A DNA stretch of 52,531 nt from an uncultured Oscillospiraceae bacterium (GCA_904396495.1 CAJFOJ010000033.1:1-52531); one strand, 5' to 3'. Shown: positions 16,860 to 24,551, numbered from the stretch's first letter. Program-made: numbers and translations. Notes: a model not told the origin generated them from the letters alone.

Positions 16860-17843
16860 TTAATATTCAAACACAGCGCCGCCGTACACCAGCCCCGCGC
16901 CGAACCCGACGATGCAGATTTTCTGGCCGCGCTTGATTCTCCCGTCTTTGATGGCCTCGTCCAGCGCAATCGGGATACAGGCCGACGAGGTGTTTCCATA
17001 ATCCCCGATGTTGCAGATAAATTTATCCATCGAAAGCCCCAGCTCCTTGGCCGCTGTCTGGACAATGCGGATGTTCGCCTGATGAGGGATCACCCAATCG
17101 AGCTCCTCCGGCGTGGTGCCGAACCGTTCGCAGGCGTCCTTGACGCCGATCGCCATGGCGTTCACCGCGAATTTGTACACCTCCCGGCCATCCATGTAAA
17201 TCGTATTGTCCTTGGAATCGGGGAAATGGTCGATGTCCTGGGGATCCACTACATCGACAAAGGGGATTTCGTTGCGGGAACGGCGGGCAAACAGGGTGTG
17301 CGCCCCGGTTCCGTCGCAGCCCAAAGCGGACGAAAATCCGCCTTCTCCCTTCCCGACGACGCAGGCCCCCGCCCCGTCGCCAAAGAGCACGCAGGTGCCT
17401 CGATCCTCAAAATTGGTGATTTTGGATAGGCACTCCGCTGAAATCAGCAGGATGTTTTTGTATCCGTGTTCTAGATACATGTTGGCCAAATCCATGGTGT
17501 ATACAAACGCCGCACAGGCGCAGTTGATGTCATAAGCAATGGCGTTTTTGGCCCCGATGCGCCCCTGTACCACACAGGCCAGGGAAGGGGTGATAAAGTC
17601 GGAGGTGACGGTGGTGCAAAGGATCAAATCGATGTCCTCCGGCTTAAGTTTAGCGTCGGCAATGGCGTTTTTAGCCGCCTCTTCCGCCAAAACATAGGTG
17701 GGTTGTCCCGTCATGCGCCGGGTGTGGATACCGGTCCGTTTTACAATCCATTCGTCGGAAGTCTCGACAATTTTGGTGAAATCATCGTTTTTCACCACAG
17801 CTTCCGGAAAGCAAACGCCCGTCCCCAAAATTTTAACACCCAT
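16860..17843 (-). CDS. fabH: 3-oxoacyl-ACP synthase III FabH
   Basis: A 327-residue initiating condensing enzyme (acetyl- or branched acyl-CoA plus malonyl-ACP). Catalytic residues are Cys about 110 in DINCACAAF, His in WVIPHQANIRI and Asn in NIGDYGNTSSA. The start at 17843 has GGTGAGG six bases upstream. The upstream in-frame ATG at 17867 has no ribosome site. It is first in the leftward cluster and is driven by a near-consensus promoter at 18038-18010. Confidence 0.95.
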   Translation of the reverse strand: MGVKILGTGVCFPEAVVKNDDFTKIVETSDEWIVKRTGIHTRRMTGQPTYVLAEEAAKNAIADAKLKPEDIDLILCTTVTSDFITPSLACVVQGRIGAKNAIAYDINCACAAFVYTMDLANMYLEHGYKNILLISAECLSKITNFEDRGTCVLFGDGAGACVVGKGEGGFSSALGCDGTGAHTLFARRSRNEIPFVDVVDPQDIDHFPDSKDNTIYMDGREVYKFAVNAMAIGVKDACERFGTTPEELDWVIPHQANIRIVQTAAKELGLSMDKFICNIGDYGNTSSACIPIALDEAIKDGRIKRGQKICIVGFGAGLVYGGAVFEY

Positions 17844-17984
17844 AGCATACCTCACCTTTCTATCCATAAACGCCGGTTTTTCTATTTTAACATAAAGATA
17901 TGAATATTTCTGCCTTGCAAACTGCCAAAAAATTTGTTATATTGAAGAAAATCATTTTCCCTGGGCATGCGTCCCAAAAAAAGC

Positions 17985-17999
17985 GCCCAATTATTGGGC
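17985..17999. promoter_or_regulatory. GC-rich hairpin at the predicted fabH transcript 5' end
   Basis: GCCCAA-TTA-TTGGGC starts a few bases after the predicted start of the fabH transcript (about 18003) and is followed on the minus strand by GCTTTTTTT. It looks like a terminator but would act on an RNA of only about 20 bases. An operator or 5'-protecting hairpin is as likely. Confidence 0.45.
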
Positions 18000-18009
18000 T
18001 ATCTTTTAT

Positions 18010-18038
18010 ATTGTATCGGTTTGTTACCGTTTTGTCAA
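18010..18038 (-). promoter_or_regulatory. sigma-A promoter of the fabH operon with internal inverted repeat
   Basis: TTGACA (18038-18033), a 17-bp spacer and TACAAT (18015-18010) on the minus strand. The spacer holds CGGTAACAAACCG (18029-18017), an inverted repeat that shares GTAACAAA with the fabD upstream site, a good position for a repressor. Confidence 0.8.
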
Positions 18039-18114
18039 TAATTATCCCCGGGATTCTCCAGTGAAAACCTTCAAATCCCGACAAAAAGCCCCTATTTTGC
18101 CACTGTAACGGATA

Positions 18115-18140
18115 ATTGTTTACAAAATTGTAACAAAGCC
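18115..18140. promoter_or_regulatory. candidate fab operator site (fabD copy)
   Basis: ATTGTTTACAA and TTGTAACAAA form an imperfect inverted repeat 30-55 bp before fabD. Its right half, ATTGTAACAAAGCC (18127-18140), matches the acpP upstream site at 13 of 14 bases. No convincing -10/-35 pair for fabD was found. Confidence 0.45.
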
Positions 18141-18169
18141 CATTTTGACTGTAGAAAGGATTCGATTTC

Positions 18170-19102
18170 ATGGAAAAAACCGTATTTTTGTTTTCAGGAC
18201 AAGGCTCTCAGTACCCCCAGATGGCTGGGGAACTGATTGCAGCCTCTCCCAAGGCGGCGGAAGTTTTCACTTGTGCCTGTGACGTGCTGGGCTTTGACCT
18301 GAAAGAAATTTGCCTCAATGGCACTGCCGAGGAGTTAGCGAAAACTCAGGTATCCCAGCCCGCCATTATGGCCACCAGCCTTGCCGCATTGGCCTGCGCC
18401 CGAGAAAAAGGCATTGACGCCTCAGCCGTGGCTGGCCATTCCCTGGGTGAGTACGCCGCCATGGTCGCCGCCTCCATGCTCACCATGGAGGACGGTTTTA
18501 AGCTCATCAAGGCCCGGGCCGACGCCATGGGCAGATGCGCCGAACAGCAGGACGGAGCCATGGCCGCCATTGTGGGCCTCACAGCGGAGGAAGTGGCCAG
18601 CGTCTGCGAAGAAACCCCCGGTTATGTCCTGCCCGTCAACTACAATTCGACCGCCCAAACTGTCATCGCCGGGGAGCGGACAGCGGTGGCAGAAGCTTCC
18701 GAAACCTTTGTCGCCATGGGCAAGCGGGCCATTCCCCTTGCTGTTTCCGCGGCCTTCCACTCCAAGCTGATGCAGCCCGCGGCCGACGAATTCTATGAGG
18801 CGGCAAAGAACTTTTCCTTTGCAAAGCCCAAATTGGATTTTTACTCCAACCTCACTGGCAAAAAGCTCACCGACTGTTCCGACATGGCCGGGTATCTGGC
18901 AAAGCACATCGTATCGCCCGTCCGGTTCACCTCAGAGCTCGCCGAATTGCAAACCGACGGCTATAAAAATTTTGTAGAACTGGGGCCGGGCAAGGTGCTC
19001 ACAGGCCTTGTTAAGAAAACCCTCAAGGACGTTGCAGCCGTAAACATAGAAAACTCGAAAACTTTGGAAAAAGCAGTTGATATTTTGACAAAAAAATTAT
19101 AA
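18170..19102 (+). CDS. fabD: malonyl-CoA:ACP transacylase
   Basis: A 310-residue acyltransferase that loads malonyl groups on ACP. Motifs are LFSGQGSQYPQMAGEL, the nucleophile GHSLGEYAAM (Ser about 91) and the catalytic His in AAFHSKLMQPA (about 200). GAAAGGA lies upstream of ATG. In most Firmicutes clusters fabD stands between fabK and fabG. Here it is on the opposite strand, divergent from fabH across 326 bp, and followed by its own terminator. Confidence 0.96.
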   Translation: MEKTVFLFSGQGSQYPQMAGELIAASPKAAEVFTCACDVLGFDLKEICLNGTAEELAKTQVSQPAIMATSLAALACAREKGIDASAVAGHSLGEYAAMVAASMLTMEDGFKLIKARADAMGRCAEQQDGAMAAIVGLTAEEVASVCEETPGYVLPVNYNSTAQTVIAGERTAVAEASETFVAMGKRAIPLAVSAAFHSKLMQPAADEFYEAAKNFSFAKPKLDFYSNLTGKKLTDCSDMAGYLAKHIVSPVRFTSELAELQTDGYKNFVELGPGKVLTGLVKKTLKDVAAVNIENSKTLEKAVDILTKKL

Positions 19103-19127
19103 TTCGACAAATAAATCGAATTTTTTC
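19101..19127 (+). terminator. fabD terminator
   Basis: AATTCGA and TCGAATT arms (8-base loop), then TTTTTTC. It overlaps the fabD stop codon. Confidence 0.7.
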
Positions 19128-19139
19128 TGTCAAATATAA

Positions 19140-19356
19140 AAGCTTTACTCAATTTTTCTCGAAAAATTGCAGATTCCAAAGACAGAGTCTTTGGCCGTCT
19201 TTCGCAGAGGAAACTCTTCTGTAAAAAGCGTAATATTTTGCTTTCAAAAGATCAGGAGAGTTTGAGAACCCTATCAAGGGGTTCTCAAGCGTTGCGAAGC
19301 AACACAAAACCGCCTTACTACAGCCGCCCGTTAAAAAAATGGGTGGCTGTTTTTAT
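19140..19356 (+). other. structured intergenic region, possible small RNA
   Basis: No gene is seen. Three hairpins follow each other: TTGAGAACCC/GGGTTCTCAA, then GTTGC-GAA-GCAAC, then ACAGCCGCCC/GGGTGGCTGT (19320-19350) with a following T-run, which looks like an intrinsic terminator. The series is compatible with a small RNA of 100-150 nt ending near 19356. I do not recognise a known RNA family in it. Confidence 0.4.
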
Positions 19357-19364
19357 GATGGACA

Positions 19365-19409
19365 GGGAGAATGTAGGGGCGGGGCAGAGCCCCGCCCCTA
19401 CATTCTCCC
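19365..19409. repeat. 45-bp perfect hairpin repeat (TGTAGGGGCGG type)
   Basis: Two perfect 21-bp arms (GGGAGAATGTAGGGGCGGGGC and its complement) around AGA. The TGTAGGGGCGG...CCGCCCCTACA core recurs in degraded form near 2240-2335, so it is probably a REP/MITE-like dispersed element. It has no T-run and is unlikely to be a terminator. Confidence 0.75.
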
Positions 19410-19626
19410 GAAAAATTGTCTTTATACGCCAATGAAACGTTCTTTTTAAACTTTTCTCTGATATAATATTTTTACGCCCAAATGTAATACATATGTAGGA
19501 CTACAAGTCAACTGAACGTGATATCCCAAGCAAAACTAACGTTCGACCATCGTACTACATACAAAAATATAATTCTAGTATAAAATAGAAATAAGCCAAT
19601 AAAACAAATACAGCACAGGTGATGAC

Positions 19627-19806
19627 ATGCGGCCAATTAGAATTCCTCAGATTCCTCCAACAGCCAGTAAATCAATACGTTTTCCAATTGATGTAATTGA
19701 CGAAGTAGAAAATGCAATACGAGGAAAAAACTGCACTTTCAGTGCTTTCGTCGTGGAGGCCGTCAGAATTATGCTGGAGAATTTGGAGGAGGATGAAAAG
19801 CCATGA
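19627..19806 (+). CDS. YlcI/YnfO-like ribbon-helix-helix small protein
   Basis: A 59-residue protein, PTASKSIRFPIDVIDEVENAI then FSAFVVEAVRIML, which fits a short ribbon-helix-helix DNA-binding fold (strand, helix, helix). Such proteins are common in phage and plasmid accessory regions. AGGTGA is eight bases before ATG. Its TGA overlaps the next gene's ATG (ATGA), so the two are translationally coupled. The local DNA (19440-19790) is more AT-rich than its neighbours, which hints at acquisition. Confidence 0.65.
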   Translation: MRPIRIPQIPPTASKSIRFPIDVIDEVENAIRGKNCTFSAFVVEAVRIMLENLEEDEKP

Positions 19807-19997
19807 CGGTTCTCAACTGCCGCAACATCTTCTGCATCTATTGGACCAACCACAAATGCATACTTAAAAACGTCGTCCTCGACGTCCGAGGCTGCTGTCC
19901 CGACTACACGCCCCTCCCTCTGGACAAGGAAACCCTTGCCCATATCCGTTCCCATCCTCGCACTCGTCCCGTTCGCTATATAGACTTCATCGAATAG
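19803..19997 (+). CDS. small Cys-rich protein, coupled to the RHH gene
   Basis: 64 residues with the spacing C-x4-C-x7-C, then LDVRGCC (NCRNIFC...HKCILKNVVLDVRGCC), a pattern seen in small metal-binding-like hypothetical proteins of Clostridia. Function unknown. ATG overlaps the stop of the preceding RHH gene, and GGAGGAGG lies 11-18 bases upstream inside it. A bidirectional terminator follows at 20040. Confidence 0.6.
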   Translation: MTVLNCRNIFCIYWTNHKCILKNVVLDVRGCCPDYTPLPLDKETLAHIRSHPRTRPVRYIDFIE

Positions 19998-20039
19998 GAT
20001 TTGCCTAACCGGTTTTATCACAAAAACCATATCATAACG

Positions 20040-20068
20040 AAAAAGCAGAGGAGTGCCCTCTGCTTTTT
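20040..20068. terminator. bidirectional terminator
   Basis: AAAAAGCAGAGG/CCTCTGCTTTTT with a five-base loop, between the Cys-rich gene and the convergent flavin reductase. Confidence 0.9.
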
Positions 20069-20074
20069 CACTGC

Positions 20075-20689
20075 TCATTTTTTATGATAGGGTTTCCTTT
20101 TGGAAGGCCCCAGACGTTTTGAAGGCTTTGACTTTTTTCTCACCGAGTACCCAAAGGCGCCCAACTTCTCCCCCAACGCGAAATACTCCCCGTGGGAATA
20201 GGCCACCAGCCCGCTTTTGTCCAGGTGGAGCTTGCCCTTCTGGTCGATTAGGTTTTCGTCCACATTTACCGCCACAATCCGGGCCAAAAACATGTCATGG
20301 CTCCCCAAGGGAATCACCTTTTCCACCCGGCATTCTATGTTGATGGGGCTTTCCGCGATAATGGGCGCTCCCACCTGAGAAACAGCTTGTGGGGTTAGCT
20401 TGCATGCGGCAAACTTATCGGTGTCCGCCCCGCTTTTCACCCCACAGTAATCCGCTGCCCAGGTGAGGCCGCAGGTGGTCAGGTTGATGACAAATTCCCC
20501 GCTCTCCTTGATGAGGGGATAGGAATACCGCTGGGGCCGTACCGAGATATAAGTCATAGCCGGAATGGTGTTCACAACTCCTGTCCACGCTATAGTTAAA
20601 ATATTTGGTCTTTCTAAAGAGCCGCAAGAAACCAGAACCGGAGGCACTGGCGAAAGCATCGTGCCCGGTTTCCAAACCTGTTTGCCCAT
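20075..20689 (-). CDS. flavin reductase family protein (FMN-binding split barrel)
   Basis: A 204-residue flavoprotein of the flavin-reductase-like group. The N-terminal KPGTMLSPVPPVLVSCG, NILTIAWTGVVNTIPAMTYISVRPQRYS and the EFVINLTT strand are typical of the FMN split barrel. The highly basic tail (KKSKPSKRLGPSKRK) is unusual. The start at 20689 (AAAGGAAG before it) is preferred over the longer reading to 20749, which would overlap the upstream RHH gene. The two genes lie 19 bp apart on the same strand and are probably co-transcribed. Confidence 0.85.
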   Translation of the reverse strand: MGKQVWKPGTMLSPVPPVLVSCGSLERPNILTIAWTGVVNTIPAMTYISVRPQRYSYPLIKESGEFVINLTTCGLTWAADYCGVKSGADTDKFAACKLTPQAVSQVGAPIIAESPINIECRVEKVIPLGSHDMFLARIVAVNVDENLIDQKGKLHLDKSGLVAYSHGEYFALGEKLGAFGYSVRKKSKPSKRLGPSKRKPYHKK

Positions 20690-20708
20690 ACTTCTTCCTT
20701 TCCTCGGC

Positions 20709-20882
20709 CTACTCGTTGGTTTCTTCAGGAGATAAGTTTTCCATCGCATACTGACAGCACTGAACGATCAGATTGTTCAGTGAAATCTCTTTTCTCTGCG
20801 CAAGGACCTCCATTTGACGAACCAATTCCTGAGGCATGCGAATCGTTTTGTTAATCATTTCCGGCTTTTTTACATGAAACAT
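20709..20882 (-). CDS. Arc-type ribbon-helix-helix protein
   Basis: 57 residues: INKTIRMPQELVRQMEVLAQRKEISLNNLIVQCCQYAM is a classical Arc/MetJ-like RHH domain (a strand beginning KTIRMP, then two helices). The start at 20882 has GGAGGG six bases upstream, so the five-residue extension to 20897 is not needed. It may regulate the downstream flavin reductase or itself. Confidence 0.75.
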   Translation of the reverse strand: MFHVKKPEMINKTIRMPQELVRQMEVLAQRKEISLNNLIVQCCQYAMENLSPEETNE

Positions 20883-21011
20883 GGTTGGTCCCTCCATACA
20901 AATATTGTATGGAAAATTCGCCGTATTTTATACACGTCATTTTCGCATATAAAAAATTATATCACATTCGCACTGGATTTGAAAATATTGATATGATATA
21001 ATCAATATATT

Positions 21012-21680
21012 CTACTTTAGAATACAAAAGTCAATACACATGCCGTTTTGTTGCAAAAAATGGCATGTTTGAGAAAAATGCCGGCAACCGAAAAATCCGC
21101 GACTGGCGGACAGCGGGCTTGGGTGGGCAGCCTTTAATACGAGGTGCTTAGGATTTGTGATAAGCGTCTCCTTTTTCCACGCACTGCTCCCCCATAAAAG
21201 GAACACCAGCGGCTTTTCCCGTTGATTGAGATAAGAGATTGCAGCATCGGTAAAGATCTCCCAGCCCTTTCCCCGATGGGAATTGGCCTGCCCCGCACGG
21301 ACTGTAAGCGCTGTGTTTAAAAGCAGTACCCCCTGTTTGGCCCAACTCTCTAAATTTCCATGAGGCGGCGGGGCAATCCCCATATCCGCTTCCAGTTCCT
21401 TGAAAATGTTGCGCAAAGACGGGGGAATCTTTTCCCCTTTGGGAACTGAAAACGCCAAACCGTGAGCCTGATTGGGCCCGTGGTAGGGGTCCTGCCCTAA
21501 AATCACTGCCTTGACTTCTTCATAAGGTGTCATCTCAAAGGCGGCAAACCATTCTTTCCGCGGCGGGTACACCGTTCCCACAGCGCATTCGTGGATAAGA
21601 AAATCCTCCAATCTCTTATAGTAAGCCTGCTGGAATTGTTGTTGAAAAAACTCCTCCCAGCCTTTTGAAAAAATGTCCAT
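21012..21680 (-). CDS. ung: uracil-DNA glycosylase
   Basis: Family 1 UDG, which removes uracil from DNA to start base excision repair. 222 residues. The water-activating motif AVILGQDPYHGPNQAHGLAFSVP (quoted from about 58) holds Asp and Tyr/His of GQDPYH. The leucine-loop motif is AAHPSPLSASRGFFGCRHF (usually HPSPLSAYRG). The ending FLQQNGMCIDFCILK is slightly diverged. The downstream AT-rich inverted repeat (ATATTGAT...ATCAATAT) may be a weak terminator. Confidence 0.96.
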   Translation of the reverse strand: MDIFSKGWEEFFQQQFQQAYYKRLEDFLIHECAVGTVYPPRKEWFAAFEMTPYEEVKAVILGQDPYHGPNQAHGLAFSVPKGEKIPPSLRNIFKELEADMGIAPPPHGNLESWAKQGVLLLNTALTVRAGQANSHRGKGWEIFTDAAISYLNQREKPLVFLLWGSSAWKKETLITNPKHLVLKAAHPSPLSASRGFFGCRHFSQTCHFLQQNGMCIDFCILK

Positions 21681-21795
21681 GATAGCTCCTTTATTATAGC
21701 AAAATAAAAAACTATTTCATTGTACCGAAATCCAATCAATTTGTAAAGGCTGTATTAATCCAATAAAAAGCCGCCTGGAAATAGTTTCCACTTGC

Positions 21796-21824
21796 TTTAC
21801 AAAGAATTCGAAAATGAGTATAAT
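21796..21824 (+). promoter_or_regulatory. sigma-A promoter of the PAS/kinase-like gene
   Basis: TTTACA (21796-21801), a 17-bp spacer and TATAAT (21819-21824). It gives an untranslated leader of about 170 nt before 22004. The leader has no recognised riboswitch or terminator. Confidence 0.75.
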
Positions 21825-22003
21825 GGATTCAGTGTGTAATACAGAAGGGAATACACTTATATCAGTTATCTATGAATATTTGTCTTATTTGACATGACGG
21901 ATCCCGAATAGATTCAAATACTATCGTTTCCGGTATAGAGTTACTCATCTTACTAACACCGGTGACAGTTTTACCCCCAGAGGGTGACAAGAAGGGAGTT
22001 CTT

Positions 22004-23116
22004 ATGGCCGGAAGAACCGATTGGTTATATAAACTGTACCGTTCTCACGCGCAGCCGTGTTTTTGTTTTGGAGAAGATTTCAAAATTTTGTGGGTAAACC
22101 CCGCCGCTATGAAAGAATTTCCTCATATAGCAGAGGGAAACAACGTGGCGGAGGCTTTTCCCCAATTCTCGTTGTCTTGCTTAGCTGCTGAGGATAAGCT
22201 GTTTACTGATTCCATCCAATTGTTCAATCAATTGGATAGGCAGGATCGCTTGGAAGTACTCCGATTTCCCGATCCCAAAGAAGGTGCCCTGCATGTGGGG
22301 ATTTATTATCAGAGTTGTCCCTTTTATCTGGTCAACAATGTCCAAGACCAAGGCAGCGTTAAGCTTCTCTCCTACTACATACGGCAGCGGATGACCAGTA
22401 TTTTTAATCTTTCAGAGTTGATCTCCGAACAATTAGTGGAACGGGAGGATTACGAGTCTGCCCATTATATCCGGGATGTTGAACGCAACTGCCGTTCTTT
22501 GCTAAAACTATCTTACAACTTTAACGCCTACTACACCGTCTCCGATGAACACGCCGTCTATCAGACTGAGGTGAATTTCCACGAATATTTTTCCCCATTG
22601 ATGGGCCAGGTGGAGATGATCCTTGCGGCTACCGGGCTCTCGTTTTTCTATGACCCGGATTACCAGAACGGAATCGTCAAGCTGGACAAAACGCTTTTTG
22701 CAATTGCCATTCTCAACGTCATCAACATATCCTACCTGTACACCAAAGATGAGGGCAGCTTTATCTGCCGCACTGAGTTTTTTCCCAGCGAAATGCTTTT
22801 GACGATGGAAGACAACGTAACCGATTACGAAGAAGTAACTACACCCGATATTCTGGACGTCGGCGCGCTTGACGCTACCGGCGAGCCCTCAGCTATGAAG
22901 AAACTGTGTTATGATATCCTGCAAAAGACTGTGGAACTTCACGGCGGTCAATGCATTATCACCGACAACCACCCCGGGGTGAAAATCCTCATCCGCATGA
23001 AGGCCACCCCCATCGACAATAACTATGTCTCAGACGAACCAGTTTACACCTCCAAGCGGAAAGTGGGCGGAAAGTTGGGCATCGTTGATATCATGCTTTC
23101 CGACGTCACTTATTAA
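22004..23116 (+). CDS. degenerate PAS-histidine-kinase-like protein
   Basis: 370 residues. The N-terminal ~100 look like a PAS domain (FCFGEDFKILWVNPAAMKEFP). Residues about 130-165 (KLLSYYIRQRMTSIFNLSELISEQL) align with a HisKA helix (H-E-x-R-x-P-L-T-x-I), but the phospho-accepting His position holds Tyr. A later KLDKTLFAIAILNVINISYLYT resembles the N-box (N-L-x-x-N-A-x-x-Y) without the following glycine boxes. It therefore looks like a non-catalytic kinase homologue, perhaps a sensor or scaffold. No membrane segment. The start at 22004 has GAAGGGAG upstream; the GTG at 21962 is less likely. It is monocistronic, with its own promoter and terminator. Confidence 0.6.
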   Translation: MAGRTDWLYKLYRSHAQPCFCFGEDFKILWVNPAAMKEFPHIAEGNNVAEAFPQFSLSCLAAEDKLFTDSIQLFNQLDRQDRLEVLRFPDPKEGALHVGIYYQSCPFYLVNNVQDQGSVKLLSYYIRQRMTSIFNLSELISEQLVEREDYESAHYIRDVERNCRSLLKLSYNFNAYYTVSDEHAVYQTEVNFHEYFSPLMGQVEMILAATGLSFFYDPDYQNGIVKLDKTLFAIAILNVINISYLYTKDEGSFICRTEFFPSEMLLTMEDNVTDYEEVTTPDILDVGALDATGEPSAMKKLCYDILQKTVELHGGQCIITDNHPGVKILIRMKATPIDNNYVSDEPVYTSKRKVGGKLGIVDIMLSDVTY

Positions 23117-23135
23117 GCCAATAGAACAGAAAGCC

Positions 23136-23172
23136 AAGAAGCTATCTCATTTATCCGAGATAGCTTCTTTCA
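23136..23172 (+). terminator. terminator after the PAS/kinase-like gene
   Basis: AAGAAGCTATCTC/GAGATAGCTTCTT with an eight-base loop, followed by TCAT. Confidence 0.85.
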
Positions 23173-23257
23173 TATTTTATTATCAGCCATGGATTCACAA
23201 TCCCAGCAGGCAAAAGACATACATCGGCTTCGTAGCCGTAACCCAATCTAGGCCCTC

Positions 23258-24484
23258 TTATTTTGATGCGGCGGATAATCCCGCTAGACGCCCCGATGAC
23301 CAGGCCCACTGTAAATTAAAGCCGCCACAGTCCCCATCCACATCCAGTACTTCTCCGCAGGCATAAAGCCCCGGCACCAGTTTTGATTCCATCGTCTGAG
23401 GCTCAAATTCCGCGACCGACGCGCCGCCTGCTGTCACCTGTGCATTGCGAAAGCCGTTGGTATCCTTGACCGTCAACCGCCAATCCTTGAGTTTGGAAAC
23501 AAGCGCCCACAAGTCCCGGTCCGCTAGCTCGGATACCTTTCTCGACAGGGGTATGAGGGAAACCGCCTTCATGGCGCACTGCCCCAGCCGCTTCGGAAGC
23601 ATGCCGACAAAAAATTCCTCCAAGGTTCGCTCCGGATGGGAATACATCCTGCTTTTCAGCGTGAAGTAAAGACTTTTTTGATCCAGCTCCGGCGTTATGT
23701 CCAACGAAAGAACAGCCTCCTTCCCCTCGTAAAGCAACCGAGAAACTGTGCCTGAAAGCTGCATAATAGGTGGACCGGAAACCCCGTAGTCAGTAAACAG
23801 GATTTCCCCAAACTGGGAAGTTACCTCTCTTTTCCCAGTAAACAGCCGTACCCTGCCATCGATTTTCAGCCCTGACAGCGGTTTAATCGTAGCCATGTCG
23901 GTTTTTAGCTGGACGATGGACGGAATCCGGGGGGTGATGGTGTGCCCCAGCTTTTTGAGCAACCGGTAGCCGCTGTCGGTGCCCCCCAGTTGCGGAGACG
24001 CCTCTCCACCCGCCGCCAAAACGACAGTATCTGCCGAAAAGGAGTTTGCCCCTGACCGAAGGAGGAATCCCTCTTCTGTGGGACAAATTTCCTCGATTTC
24101 CAAGCTGCATTGGGTGTCAACCTGTAGCCGCTGCACCTCCATCCGCAGCACGTCGAGCACCGCAGAGGCCTGTAGAGGTCTGGGATACAATTTTCCTTCG
24201 TCCAAATTGGTAAGCATCAGCCCTAAGTCCCCAAAAAACTTCACAGTGCTTTGCAAATCAAATTGTTCCATCGCCGGACGAATAAAGGCGGGATCACCAC
24301 CATGATAACGGTCGATGGTGCAAAACCGGTTGCTTAAGTTGCAACGGCCATTTCCGGTGGCCAGCAACTTTTTCCCCACTCGGGGGCCTCTTTCGTAAAT
24401 GGTGACGGCAGCGCCCATTTTTCCCGCCGTGACCGCTGCCGAGAGCCCCGACGCTCCCCCTCCGATAACCGCAACCTGTTTCAC
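23258..24484 (-). CDS. HI0933/BaiN-family FAD-dependent oxidoreductase
   Basis: A 408-residue flavoprotein. The dinucleotide-binding start is QVAVIGGGASGLSAA; the family motif GPRVGKKLLATGNGRCNLSN follows at about 33-52; TVVLAAGGEASPQLGGTDSG and the C-terminal FAD motif ACGEVLDVDGDCGGFNLQWAW are all present. The family includes YhiN and the gut BaiN enzyme. BaiN has been linked to flavin reduction in bile-acid metabolism, but most members have no proved substrate. AGGAGGG precedes ATG. Confidence 0.9.
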   Translation of the reverse strand: MKQVAVIGGGASGLSAAVTAGKMGAAVTIYERGPRVGKKLLATGNGRCNLSNRFCTIDRYHGGDPAFIRPAMEQFDLQSTVKFFGDLGLMLTNLDEGKLYPRPLQASAVLDVLRMEVQRLQVDTQCSLEIEEICPTEEGFLLRSGANSFSADTVVLAAGGEASPQLGGTDSGYRLLKKLGHTITPRIPSIVQLKTDMATIKPLSGLKIDGRVRLFTGKREVTSQFGEILFTDYGVSGPPIMQLSGTVSRLLYEGKEAVLSLDITPELDQKSLYFTLKSRMYSHPERTLEEFFVGMLPKRLGQCAMKAVSLIPLSRKVSELADRDLWALVSKLKDWRLTVKDTNGFRNAQVTAGGASVAEFEPQTMESKLVPGLYACGEVLDVDGDCGGFNLQWAWSSGRLAGLSAASK

Positions 24485-24522
24485 AAAAATCCCTCCTTTT
24501 CCGCCGATTCGATACTGGGCTT

Positions 24523-24551
24523 ATTGTATCATATCTTTTCTTTAAAAGCAA
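24523..24551 (-). promoter_or_regulatory. sigma-A promoter of the BaiN-like gene
   Basis: TTGCTT (24551-24546), a 17-bp spacer and TACAAT (24528-24523) on the minus strand, about 40 bp before the ATG. Confidence 0.6.
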
